Shown one piece after another: positions 1 to 8,213 of a stretch of DNA of 64,000 nucleotides (positions within the stretch are counted from its first letter, which is position 1; every line of letters starts with the position of its first letter). Source of the DNA: Skermanella aerolata KACC 11604 (GTDB taxonomy: Bacteria; Pseudomonadota; Alphaproteobacteria; Azospirillales; Azospirillaceae); contig NZ_AVFK01000001.1 in NCBI RefSeq assembly GCF_000936425.1, positions 434,001 through 498,000 on the forward strand, given 5' to 3'. Under the pieces are notes generated by a model. The model ran no database searches. It was not told the origin of the DNA and was given only the letters and a program-made list of their open reading frames with translations. A program made the position numbers and the translations under genes.

Positions 1-392
1 GTCCGGAAGCTCAAGCTCTTGGTGCCGGGCAGGCTGCGCTTGCCGCCGATATGGTCGTACAGGAACAACCCCAGGCGGATCATCCAGGCCGGCCGGAGGA
101 GCTTGTTGTGGGGGAGCACGAACCGCATCGGCCAGATGATGTGCGGCGCATTGCGCAGAAGCACCTCGCGCTCGGCCAGCGCTTCCCGCACCAGCCGGAA
201 CTCGTACTGCTCCAGGTAGCGCAATCCACCGTGGATCAGCTTGCTGCTGGAGGAAGACGTGGCGCTGGCAAGGTCGGCCTGTTCGCACAGGACGACGGAG
301 AGTCCCCGGCCGGCCGCATCGCGCGCGATCCCGGCACCGTTGATGCCGCCGCCGATCACCAGCATATCCACCGTTCCATCCTCCGCGGACAT
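1..392 (-). CDS. glpD: Glycerol-3-phosphate dehydrogenase GlpD, N-terminal part (runs off left edge)
   Basis: FAD-dependent aerobic glycerol-3-phosphate dehydrogenase, oxidising sn-glycerol-3-phosphate to dihydroxyacetone phosphate at the inner face of the cytoplasmic membrane and passing electrons to quinone. About 130 N-terminal residues are visible. They start MSAEDGTVDMLVIGGG, a dinucleotide-binding beta-alpha-beta motif (GGGINGAG), followed by RDAAGRG and the GlpD-typical stretch SSSSSKLIHGGLRYLE, which binds FAD. The start at 392 is preceded by GGAGGTG, a strong ribosome-binding site. Two GlpR-type palindromes lie just upstream (413-430 and 445-462), so the gene is probably repressed in the absence of glycerol-3-phosphate. 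The C-terminus is outside the window. Identity is confident from the N-terminal signature. Confidence 0.9.
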   Translation of the reverse strand, partial: MSAEDGTVDMLVIGGGINGAGIARDAAGRGLSVVLCEQADLASATSSSSSKLIHGGLRYLEQYEFRLVREALAEREVLLRNAPHIIWPMRFVLPHNKLLRPAWMIRLGLFLYDHIGGKRSLPGTKSLSFR

Positions 393-412
393 CCCCACCT
401 CCAAGCCATGAT

Positions 413-430
413 ATGTTCGAATACGAACAT
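413..430. promoter_or_regulatory. GlpR-like operator 1 (perfect 7-bp palindrome)
   Basis: ATGTTCG-AATA-CGAACAT is a perfect inverted repeat 21-38 nt upstream of the glpD start codon. It matches the known DeoR-family GlpR operator, whose half-sites carry TTCG/CGAA. Binding by a GlpR is inferred; the repressor gene is not in the window. Confidence 0.75.
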
Positions 431-444
431 AATATCGCTTCCGC

Positions 445-462
445 ATTTTCGCAAACGAACAT
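445..462. promoter_or_regulatory. GlpR-like operator 2
   Basis: ATTTTCG-CAAA-CGAACAT repeats the architecture of the palindrome at 413-430 with one arm mismatch. The centres are 32 bp apart, about three helical turns, so the two sites lie on the same face of the helix. This fits cooperative repression of glpD. Confidence 0.65.
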
Positions 463-545
463 TCCGAAATGTCCTTTTTCTGCCACGAGAAGGTGGAAGG
501 GTGGTTCGATCGACGGTTATCCTTGAGATGGAGGTAGGAGCAGCT

Positions 546-2390
546 ATGGCGCGCCGCTGGGTATGGGGTCTTCTGATAGCGACAGGTGCCGGACTCGCCG
601 GCATCGCCATCCTTCCGGCCATCATCGAGTGGCAGGGAACGAGGCTGATCCGCGAGTCGCTTTCGCCGACCGCGCACCTCGACGTCGTCCATCTCGGGCT
701 GGGCGGCAGTACGTTCAGCATCGGCGAGGAGGGACCAGAGGGACGCCGGATCGGTCGGATCGACCTTGCCTATTCCATCGGACAGGGCGTTTCCGCGCGG
801 CTGGACCTCGATATCCCGGTCGCCGGCCTGTTGCCGGACGGCGTCGACGCTCCCGATGCCGTTCTGAAAACGGCAGGCGCGGTCGAGCCACTGGAAGGAT
901 GGCGCTGGCGCTTCGTTCCCGACGACTGCGTGACTTTGACTGCCAGGCGTATCGTGCTGGGGAACGCCACGGTTACCCGTCCCGAGTCGCTCTGTTTGAA
1001 GCCCGTTCCGAGTCGCGACTTCCTGGTGTTCGACCTCGCCGAGGGATGGCATACGGCCTTTCAGGCGCGGAGCGTCACGCTCGCTGCAGAGATGCCTGAC
1101 TTGAAGATCGTCGGCAGTCTGCCCGAAGCGACCGTCGAAGCGACGTTCACCATCGGCGGCGACTTGACCGCGCTGGACGCCGGCTGGCGCAAAGCCAAGG
1201 TCAACCTTCCCGGCCGGGAGATCGCCGGCGACGGCTTCAGTGGAAACCTGTCGATTGATGGGGCGGTCGACCGGCCCCTGAAAGCTGATTACGCTATCGC
1301 AACGATCGCCAGCGGACATGATCCCGCCTTCTTTGCTCCGATGAAGCTGAGCGGGACTGCCGATGGGTCCCTCGACAGGGAGATCGCCTTCGATGCGCTT
1401 CTGACGGACCGCTCCGGAAAGGTGTCGATGGCGCTCAAGGGTCGGCACGACCTGTCCACCGGGGCCGGGCAGGCGGGACTTCGATTGAAGCCGACGCTGT
1501 TCGGCGCGGAAGCAGCCCAGTTCGCGGCGTTGTTTCCCGTAACCAGGCAATGGATCGGCGAATTCGCCGGCACGGTCGGCATCAGGGCACGGACCGCTTG
1601 GGGGCAGGGGGCGGGCCCTGGAAAAGCTGAAATCCTGCTGAAGGACCTCGCCATCGACGCTGGGGCGGTGACCGCCCAGGGCATCAACGCGGTGGTGACG
1701 GCGGACAGGCTGTCGCCCCTTCGCCTACCGGACGGCCAGACGATCTCCGTTGCCCTGATGGATGCCGGCGTCCCGCTGACCGATGGCGAGATCCGGTTCG
1801 GCGTCCGGGGCGACCGGCTTTCCGTTGCGAAGGCGGAATGGAACTGGGCGGGCGGGAAACTGAGAGCCGCTCCTTTCGAAGTTGGAATGGGTGACGACGA
1901 CCGGACCATCGTGCTGGAAGCGCAGGACGTCGATCTGCGCCAGCTCCTTTCCCTCGCGGCGGTGGACGGTCTCTCCGCGTCCGGCACCCTTCGCGGCAGC
2001 CTGCCCGTGCATCTGTCGCCGGATGCGGTTTCGATCGAGAACGGCCGCCTGGAAACGACCGGACCCGGCATCTTGCGCTACGATCCGGACGATCCCCCAT
2101 CCTTCCTTGCCGGCGATCCCGGCAGCAGCACCGACATGCTGCTCCAGGCGCTGACCGACTTCCGGTATGAGGGAATCTCCCTCTCGGTCGATGGTCAGGC
2201 CGGAGGCGAAATGACTCTGTCCTTCGCCATACGAGGCTCTAATCCGTCATTCTACGATGGTCATCCGGTCGCCCTTAATCTAAACGTCGGCGGCGCGCTC
2301 GATACGATCCTTCGGCGCGGAATAGCCACCTACCGGATTCCCTCGGCCGTTCGCCAACGGATGATGGAGTTCCAGGACCAGGACAAATGA
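546..2390 (+). CDS. ydbH: YdbH-family intermembrane phospholipid transport protein
   Basis: A 614-residue AsmA-like protein of the YdbH (dicarboxylate-transport-labelled, DUF) family. In E. coli, YdbH is one of three partly redundant envelope-spanning bridges (TamB, YhdP, YdbH) that move phospholipids to the outer membrane. One N-terminal membrane anchor is visible at about residues 5-24, followed by a long beta-rich periplasmic body. The family-typical C-terminal block contains GRLETTGPGILRYDP. The reading frame is open well upstream, but ATG 546 is chosen because GGAGGTAGGAG sits at the right distance. The stop overlaps the next start (ATGA), giving the conserved ydbH-ynbE-ydbL order. Family assignment rests on the C-terminal block plus the neighbours. 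Confidence 0.8.
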   Translation: MARRWVWGLLIATGAGLAGIAILPAIIEWQGTRLIRESLSPTAHLDVVHLGLGGSTFSIGEEGPEGRRIGRIDLAYSIGQGVSARLDLDIPVAGLLPDGVDAPDAVLKTAGAVEPLEGWRWRFVPDDCVTLTARRIVLGNATVTRPESLCLKPVPSRDFLVFDLAEGWHTAFQARSVTLAAEMPDLKIVGSLPEATVEATFTIGGDLTALDAGWRKAKVNLPGREIAGDGFSGNLSIDGAVDRPLKADYAIATIASGHDPAFFAPMKLSGTADGSLDREIAFDALLTDRSGKVSMALKGRHDLSTGAGQAGLRLKPTLFGAEAAQFAALFPVTRQWIGEFAGTVGIRARTAWGQGAGPGKAEILLKDLAIDAGAVTAQGINAVVTADRLSPLRLPDGQTISVALMDAGVPLTDGEIRFGVRGDRLSVAKAEWNWAGGKLRAAPFEVGMGDDDRTIVLEAQDVDLRQLLSLAAVDGLSASGTLRGSLPVHLSPDAVSIENGRLETTGPGILRYDPDDPPSFLAGDPGSSTDMLLQALTDFRYEGISLSVDGQAGGEMTLSFAIRGSNPSFYDGHPVALNLNVGGALDTILRRGIATYRIPSAVRQRMMEFQDQDK

Positions 2391-2650
2391 CCGGAACCAT
2401 CCCCGCGCACAGGGGCGCATCGCCGAGAACCGCCACGGGGCGCCTGAACCTGATCTCGATCTTTATGGTGGCCCTCCCGATCGTCGCATGCAGCCCGACC
2501 GTGAAGGTCGAGGCTCCCGACAAGCCGATCGAGATCAACCTGAACATCAAGATCGAGCAGGAAGTCCGGATCAGGGTCGAGCGCGATCTGGAAAAGGTCT
2601 TCGCCGAAGACCCCGAACTGTTCGGAACCGCCGGAGGCCCTAGGAAATGA
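2387..2650 (+). CDS. ynbE: YnbE-like lipoprotein
   Basis: An 87-residue small lipoprotein. A hydrophobic N-terminal stretch ends in the lipobox LPIVAC, followed by VKVEAPDKPIEINLNIKIEQEV, the characteristic YnbE motif rich in alternating isoleucine/asparagine. In E. coli YnbE sits in the outer membrane and completes the YdbH bridge by beta-strand stacking. Translationally coupled on both sides through ATGA overlaps with ydbH and ydbL. The N-terminal ~20 residues before the hydrophobic segment are unusually long for a lipoprotein signal, so an internal start cannot be excluded. Confidence 0.8.
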   Translation: MTGTIPAHRGASPRTATGRLNLISIFMVALPIVACSPTVKVEAPDKPIEINLNIKIEQEVRIRVERDLEKVFAEDPELFGTAGGPRK

Positions 2651-2988
2651 CACGCTTGTCGATGGTTTTGGCCCTGGCGCTCGGGATCTGCCTGTCGGCT
2701 CCGGCGCCGTCCTATGCCCAGGCATCCCTTGACGCCGCCAAGCAGTCCGGTCTGATCGGTGAACGTCCCGACGGCCTCGTCGGTTTCGTTGCCGATACGG
2801 TTCCTGCCGCCCTCCGCGCCCAGGTCGAGCAGGTCAACGCCCAACGGATGCAGCGCTACGATCAGGTGGCCCGGTCCAACGGCGCACCTGTCGATGGCGT
2901 CCAGGCGATGGCGGGCCGCCAGCTGATCGACCGGACGCCAGCCGGGCAGTACGTGCTGTCGCCCTCGGGCCGCTGGGTGAAGAAGTAG
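2647..2988 (+). CDS. ydbL: YdbL family protein (DUF1318)
   Basis: A 113-residue periplasmic protein with a clear Sec signal peptide (about residues 1-24, ending SYA-QA) and a mature part with repeated basic/asparagine motifs (VNAQRMQRYDQVARSNG) typical of DUF1318. It is third in the operon after ydbH and ynbE, with a 4-nt overlap. In E. coli, YdbL is proposed to act as a chaperone that prevents premature YdbH-YnbE oligomerisation. The function here is transferred from that family and from conserved gene order. Confidence 0.8.
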   Translation: MTRLSMVLALALGICLSAPAPSYAQASLDAAKQSGLIGERPDGLVGFVADTVPAALRAQVEQVNAQRMQRYDQVARSNGAPVDGVQAMAGRQLIDRTPAGQYVLSPSGRWVKK

Positions 2989-3130
2989 CTCGGCCCCGGA
3001 TCCATGAAGGCGGTTTCGATGGACCGTTGTTCTTTGCCATCGGACTGTGATAATCTTTTGGGGTAGATATCCTCCGTTGGGCTGATCCTTGCGCCGGTGG
3101 AGGGCTTCGCTCCAGAAGGGAGTTCCTGCC

Positions 3131-3961
3131 GTGGTCGCGATCACCAGTTTCCAGTCGATGTTCCAGACGACCAGTACGGCCAAGGCCGCTACGACGTCCG
3201 CTGCTTCGTCCACATCGACCGCCGCGTCGAGTTCCACTGCCGTCGCACCGACGCAGCGGGCGGCCGGTGCGTCCGGCGCGATCAAGCTGGAGTTCACTGC
3301 CGGCCAGCCCCGAACGGCGGACAGCGTACGCGATCAGTTGCGCGGCAAGATCGATCAGGCTCTCGGCGGCATCTATAAGGACAAGGACCAGCGGGCAAAG
3401 GCGACGGACGAGTCGATGAAGTCGCTGGCTCCGCAGATCGAGAAGGCCGCCGCGTCCAAGGACGTGTCCGGCATCGAGATCCGAGCGACCACGGTCGAGC
3501 AGACCGTAGGATCGGCCACCAATATCCGCGGGCTCGGCGTCGAAGTCGGCCTCGTCCGCGACAAGAAGGTGTCCTCCGCCGATACCACCGTCCTCGACTA
3601 TCAGGGCAAGTCTGCAGGGCTCACCGGTGCCGAAACGGCCAAGGGGCTCGCCAAGGGCACTTACAGCCACCAGGGCGAAGCGTCGTCCGCCAGTGCGACC
3701 GAAGCCGGCTCGGCGGCCTTGTCCAAGGCGCGCAATGCGCTCTCCAAGGTCCAGCAGACGACGGACGCCCTCCGGGCCTACCGCAATGGCGACACGTCTC
3801 AGCTCGATGCCCTGCGGGCGCAGATGCAGGGCGGCGGATCCGCCACTCAGACGCAGCCGTCCACGATGGACCCGACATCCGCCCTGATGAGCAAGGACGC
3901 CAATGTCCGCAAGGCGGCGCTCAGCCAGATGACGCAGGTCTACAAGGTGAACTACCGCTAG
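3131..3961 (+). CDS. Hypothetical protein, Ala/Ser/Thr-rich N-terminus
   Basis: I do not recognise this 276-residue protein. GTG 3131 is preferred over an in-frame TTG at 3089 because AGGGAG lies 8 nt before it. The first ~55 residues are low complexity (Ala, Ser, Thr, Val), with no convincing signal peptide or membrane span. The rest is hydrophilic and Lys/Ala/Gln-rich, probably helical, with a predicted coil around residues 60-115 and a second around 180-225. It lies 140 nt after ydbL and may be separately transcribed. The composition recalls extracellular or surface-associated alphaproteobacterial proteins, but nothing visible fixes a role. Confidence 0.6.
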   Translation: MVAITSFQSMFQTTSTAKAATTSAASSTSTAASSSTAVAPTQRAAGASGAIKLEFTAGQPRTADSVRDQLRGKIDQALGGIYKDKDQRAKATDESMKSLAPQIEKAAASKDVSGIEIRATTVEQTVGSATNIRGLGVEVGLVRDKKVSSADTTVLDYQGKSAGLTGAETAKGLAKGTYSHQGEASSASATEAGSAALSKARNALSKVQQTTDALRAYRNGDTSQLDALRAQMQGGGSATQTQPSTMDPTSALMSKDANVRKAALSQMTQVYKVNYR

Positions 3962-4058
3962 GCGGCAACTCCGCCTCTGGTCAGTTCCATCGCCGATGGC
4001 TATGTCTCGCGTTCGTCGCAGCACGGGTGCGACGCACAGCCATCAGCCGGGGATCTTC

Positions 4059-4577
4059 ATGACCGCTCTGATTCTGCCGCATCACGGCAAGTCGCCCATC
4101 ATCCATGACAGCGCCTTCATAGCGGACACCGCCGTCGTCATCGGCGACGTGGAGATCGGCGCCGACTCCAGCATCTGGTTCGGCACGGTCGTCAGGGGCG
4201 ATGTCAACGTCGTCCGGATCGGAGCCAGGACCAACATCCAGGATGGCGTCGTGATCCACGTGGCATCGCGCGGGCAGGGGACGTTCATCGGCGACGACAT
4301 CACGATCGGGCACATGGCCCTGCTGCACGCCTGCACGCTGGAGAGCGGCTGCTTCGTCGGCATGAAGGCCTGCCTGATGGATGGCGCCTATGTAGAATCC
4401 GGCGCCATGGTCGCGGCCGGTGCCCTCGTCACGCCCGGAAAGCGCGTCAGACGTGGTGAGCTTTGGGCCGGAACGCCAGCTCGCCCGATGCGCGGTTTGA
4501 CCACGGAAGAGATAGGGTTCTTTCCCCGCTCCGCAGCCCAGTATGTCGAGTTGGCCGCGACATATCGGGCTCCCTGA
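4059..4577 (+). CDS. Gamma carbonic anhydrase family protein
   Basis: A 172-residue left-handed beta-helix protein of the gamma-carbonic anhydrase / transferase hexapeptide family, usually trimeric with metal sites between subunits. Hexapeptide repeats run through residues 25-140 (for example ADSSIWFGTVVRGDVNVV). The three metal-binding histidines of the family are visible at His67 (VVIHVA), His85 and His90 (GHMALLHAC). ATG 4059 is chosen over an upstream in-frame ATG at 3996 because the family starts near here and CCGGGGA precedes it. Many bacterial members are uncharacterised, so true CO2 hydration is probable but not certain. Confidence 0.88.
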   Translation: MTALILPHHGKSPIIHDSAFIADTAVVIGDVEIGADSSIWFGTVVRGDVNVVRIGARTNIQDGVVIHVASRGQGTFIGDDITIGHMALLHACTLESGCFVGMKACLMDGAYVESGAMVAAGALVTPGKRVRRGELWAGTPARPMRGLTTEEIGFFPRSAAQYVELAATYRAP

Positions 4578-4677
4578 AGCCCTATCCCGTCTCAATCCCT
4601 CTCCAACCATGGTAATAAACTTTTTAACCGAATAGGCCTAATCCTTCGTGTCCGCGCATCTGCGTTGAACGGACACG

Positions 4678-6021
4678 ATGAACGACATTCTGAACCGCCA
4701 GCTTCTCAGCATCACCGGTCTCGTCCAGCTCGAGAAGCGCATCCGGCATGCCGCCACGCTGGAGGAGTTCGGCTTTCTCGTCGTCAACGAGACGCACGCC
4801 CTGATGCGCTACCGTCAGGCCGTCCTGTGGCGCCGCACCGCTTCATCGGGCGAAGGCAAAGTCGTCGCGATTTCCGGCATCGCCCTGCCGGATGCCGACG
4901 CACCTTTCCTGGTCTGGCTGCGCAAGGTGCTGAAAGCCGTCGGCGACAGCCGCGAGATCGAGCCGGTCGATGCGCATGGGATACCGCCCGGCCTGGCGGC
5001 CGAATGGGTGGATTGGCTGCCGCCCCATGCTCTTTGGGTTCCCCTCGACCGGTCGGACGAGGAGCGCCTGGGCGGCATGCTCCTTGTCCGGGACGAGCCG
5101 TGGACGGACCACGACCGACATCTCATCAGCTATCTCGGCGACGCTTATGCTCATTCCTGGTCGGCGCTTCGCGGCGGCCGCCGTGACCGTGCGAGCTGGC
5201 TGTTCAAGCGCAGGGGAAGACTTGGCTTCCTGGTGCTGGCGCTGCTGGCGGGTCTTGCCTGGCTGCCGATCCGCCAGTCCGTACTGGCGCCCGCCGAGGT
5301 CATTCCGAAGCAGCCCGTGCTGATCCGCGCCCCCATCGACGGGGTCGTCGACCGGGTCGAGGTTCTGCCCAACCAGCTCGTGACGGAAGGGCAGCTGCTG
5401 CTGACGCTCGATCCCGCCCGGCTTCCGAACCGCCTGGATGTCGCCCGCAAGGCGTTCGAGGTCGGCGAGGCGGAGTACCGTCAGGCGGCACAGCAGGCCC
5501 TGTTTGACCCGCGCAGCAAGGCGCAGCTCGCGATCCTCCAGGGGCGAATGGAACAGAGTGCCGCAGAAGTGACGTATCTGGAGGGGCTTCTTGCCCGGAT
5601 CGAAGTCAGGTCGCCGCGCAACGGCATCGTCATCTTCGATGACGTCAACGACTGGATCGGAAAGCCGGTCTCCATCGGCGAACGCATCCTTATCGTCGCG
5701 GACCCGCGCGAAGCGGAAATGGAGATCCACGTCGCCGTCAGCGACGCGATCGCCGTAGCGGAAGGGAACGACGTCAGCCTGTTCCTCAACGTCGATCCCC
5801 AGAACCCGGTCACCGGCAAGCTCAGCTACGCCAGCTATCAGGCGAATCCCACTCCCGACGGATCGCTCGCCTATCGGTTGAAAGCCGATTTCGGAGACGA
5901 GGCGGCACCAGTCCGGATAGGCCTGAAAGGGGTCGCCAAGGTTTATGGCGAGCCGGCGACACTGTTCTATTACGTCATGCGCCGGCCCCTGGCCGGCCTC
6001 CGGCAGCGGCTGGGCCTCTAG
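4678..6021 (+). CDS. HlyD-family membrane-fusion protein with N-terminal GAF-like domain
   Basis: A 447-residue protein in three parts: a soluble N-terminal region (about 1-170) with GAF-like pattern, one transmembrane helix (about 182-197), then a periplasmic adaptor. The adaptor has a split biotinyl-lipoyl-like hairpin: APIDGVVDRVEVLPNQLVTEG before a short coiled coil, and VRSPRNGIVIF after it. Such adaptors normally link an inner-membrane pump to an outer-membrane channel. A cytoplasmic sensor-like domain in front of one is unusual. The next gene starts 3 nt downstream and carries a second HlyD domain, so the two probably act together. No outer-membrane channel gene is nearby. Confidence 0.8.
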   Translation: MNDILNRQLLSITGLVQLEKRIRHAATLEEFGFLVVNETHALMRYRQAVLWRRTASSGEGKVVAISGIALPDADAPFLVWLRKVLKAVGDSREIEPVDAHGIPPGLAAEWVDWLPPHALWVPLDRSDEERLGGMLLVRDEPWTDHDRHLISYLGDAYAHSWSALRGGRRDRASWLFKRRGRLGFLVLALLAGLAWLPIRQSVLAPAEVIPKQPVLIRAPIDGVVDRVEVLPNQLVTEGQLLLTLDPARLPNRLDVARKAFEVGEAEYRQAAQQALFDPRSKAQLAILQGRMEQSAAEVTYLEGLLARIEVRSPRNGIVIFDDVNDWIGKPVSIGERILIVADPREAEMEIHVAVSDAIAVAEGNDVSLFLNVDPQNPVTGKLSYASYQANPTPDGSLAYRLKADFGDEAAPVRIGLKGVAKVYGEPATLFYYVMRRPLAGLRQRLGL

Positions 6022-6023
6022 CC

Positions 6024-8213
6024 GTGACTTCGATCCCCTTACCGGCGCCGGGAGCGGCGGCGGCGGGAGTCCGGACCATCGGGGTCGGCCAGCCGCCACC
6101 CGCGATGCGGCTCCTGCCGCTACGGGACGAACTGACGCTGCATGAAGGCCCGCGGACGCGCGACGGTGCGCCGACCTGGACGTTGCACGATCCCGTCACC
6201 AACCGCTTCTATCGCATCGGCTGGCTGGAGTTCGAGATCCTTTCCCGCTGGGACCTCGGCGAGATCGAACTGATCGCCGCCGACATCGCGGCACGGACCA
6301 CCATCGCGGCGACCGCCGCCCAGGTCGAAGCCTTCGCGCGCTTCCTGATGGCGGGCAACCTGATCCAGGCGCGCGGCCCCGATGCGATCGAACGCTTCAG
6401 GCGTCAGGTGGCGGCGACCCGCAAGACGCCGGCGATGTGGCTGCTCAAGAACTATCTGTTCTTCCGGATACCGTTGGTCCGGCCCGACCGGTTCCTCAAG
6501 GCGGTGGTTCCCCTGATCGGCTGGGTCTTCACGCGCTGGTTTTTGGTGCTGGTGCTGCTGGCGGCGCTGGTCGGCGGTGCGCTGGTGGTGAGGCAATGGG
6601 ACGGCTTCACCGGCACCTTCCTGCATTTCTTCACGCCGGAAGGCGCGGTTCTCGCCGCCGTGGCACTGTTCTCATCCAAACTTCTGCATGAGTTCGGCCA
6701 CGCCTTCACGGCGCGCCGCTACGGCTGCCGGGTGCCGACGATGGGCGCCGCTTTCCTGGTGATGTGGCCGGTGCTCTACACCGATACCAGCGAAGCCTGG
6801 AAGCTGCCGTCGAAACGCCAGAGGCTCGCAATCGGCGTCGCCGGCATGTCGGCGGAACTGGCGCTGGCGGCGTTCGCCACGCTCGCCTGGAGCTTCCTGC
6901 CGGACGGGCCGCTCCGCAGCGCCGCCTTTCTCCAGGCGACCAGCACCTGGATCATAACGCTGTCGATCAACCTCAGCCCGTTCATGCGGTTCGACGGCTA
7001 CTACCTGCTGTCCGACTACCTCGACATCGCCAACCTCCAGGATCGCTCATTCGCGCTCGCCCGCTGGTGGCTGCGTGAAAAGCTGTTCGGCTTCGGCGAT
7101 CCGCCACCGGAGCATTTTCCGGCAAGGACCCGCCGGATCCTGATGTTCTACGCTTACGGGACCTGGATCTACCGGTTCTTCCTGTTCCTGACGATAGCGC
7201 TGCTGGTCTACCACCTGTTCTTCAAGCTGCTGGGCATTTTCCTGATGGGGGTCGAGTTGGTCTGGTTCATCGCCCGTCCGATCTGGGGTGAGTTGGCGGA
7301 CTGGGCAACCCGCCGCGACCGCGTGCGGATCAACCGCAACAGCATTGCGACACTGATCGGGTTCGCGGGACTGATCGCGTTGCTTCTGGTCCCCTGGCGG
7401 GGATCGGTCCCGGCGCCGGCAGTGCTCAGGGCTGAGCAGCAGACCCGCCTGTTCGTGCCCAAGGCTGCCATGCTGGCGGAGTCGCTCGCATACCCCGGCA
7501 AGGAGGTGACCGCTGGCGACGTGCTGTTCCGTTTTACCTCTCCCGACCTGGAACACGCGCTCCAGCAGGCGCAGCGCAAGGCCCAGGTATTGCGCTGGCA
7601 GGTGCAGTTCCAGGGCATGAACCGCGACCTGCTCGAACGCAATCAGGTATCGTGGCGGGAGCTCGAAGCGGCGCAGGCGGAGTCCGCCGGTTTCCGGAGC
7701 GAACTCGACCGGCTGGTGGTCACGGCTCCGATCTCCGGCAGAATCGTGGAATTGGCCGACCCCCTGCGGCCGGGTGAGTGGCTGAAGGAGAGCACGCCCC
7801 TCGCCATGCTGATCGATCCGGCCTCCGGCATCGTGGAGGCCTATATCGGTGAGGACGATCTGAGACGCGTCGCCATCGGTACCGACGGGGTCTTCCATCC
7901 CGACGACCTTGGCGAAACCTCGATCCCGCTGAAGATCGTCGCCATCGACGACGGCAGCAGCCGGACCCTGGCGGAGCAATCGCTGGCATCGGTCAATGGC
8001 GGCGACATCGCTGTCAGGCAGGATGCCGCCGGTGACCGCGCCCTGGTTCCGGAAAGCCCGATCTATCGCGTCCTGTTGAAGGCGGAAACCGCGCTGGCCG
8101 CTCCCGGCCGCGTCCAGCGCGGCAAAGTCCTTCTGGAAGGGCAGCGCGAGAGCATCGCGGGGCGCACCCTGCGGGTGGCGCTTGGCGTGCTGGTCCGGGA
8201 GAGCGGCTTCTAG
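6024..8213 (+). CDS. Site-2-type zinc metalloprotease (M50) fused to HlyD domain, with PqqD/RRE-like N-terminus
   Basis: A 729-residue multi-domain membrane protein. About residues 25-115 resemble the PqqD/RRE winged-helix fold that recognises leader peptides (WTLHDPVTNRFYRIGWLEFEIL pattern, split here by eye). Then comes a polytopic M50 domain with HEFGH at 222-226 and the distal FDGYY aspartate at 324. After further helices, a HlyD-like adaptor follows from about 460 (FVPKAAMLAES...VVTAPISGRIVEL). This arrangement matches the 'putative peptide zinc metalloprotease' group. It starts with GTG 3 nt after the upstream HlyD gene. Its stop codon overlaps that of the convergent gene at 8210. Cleavage and export of a peptide is inference. 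Confidence 0.8.
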   Translation: MTSIPLPAPGAAAAGVRTIGVGQPPPAMRLLPLRDELTLHEGPRTRDGAPTWTLHDPVTNRFYRIGWLEFEILSRWDLGEIELIAADIAARTTIAATAAQVEAFARFLMAGNLIQARGPDAIERFRRQVAATRKTPAMWLLKNYLFFRIPLVRPDRFLKAVVPLIGWVFTRWFLVLVLLAALVGGALVVRQWDGFTGTFLHFFTPEGAVLAAVALFSSKLLHEFGHAFTARRYGCRVPTMGAAFLVMWPVLYTDTSEAWKLPSKRQRLAIGVAGMSAELALAAFATLAWSFLPDGPLRSAAFLQATSTWIITLSINLSPFMRFDGYYLLSDYLDIANLQDRSFALARWWLREKLFGFGDPPPEHFPARTRRILMFYAYGTWIYRFFLFLTIALLVYHLFFKLLGIFLMGVELVWFIARPIWGELADWATRRDRVRINRNSIATLIGFAGLIALLLVPWRGSVPAPAVLRAEQQTRLFVPKAAMLAESLAYPGKEVTAGDVLFRFTSPDLEHALQQAQRKAQVLRWQVQFQGMNRDLLERNQVSWRELEAAQAESAGFRSELDRLVVTAPISGRIVELADPLRPGEWLKESTPLAMLIDPASGIVEAYIGEDDLRRVAIGTDGVFHPDDLGETSIPLKIVAIDDGSSRTLAEQSLASVNGGDIAVRQDAAGDRALVPESPIYRVLLKAETALAAPGRVQRGKVLLEGQRESIAGRTLRVALGVLVRESGF

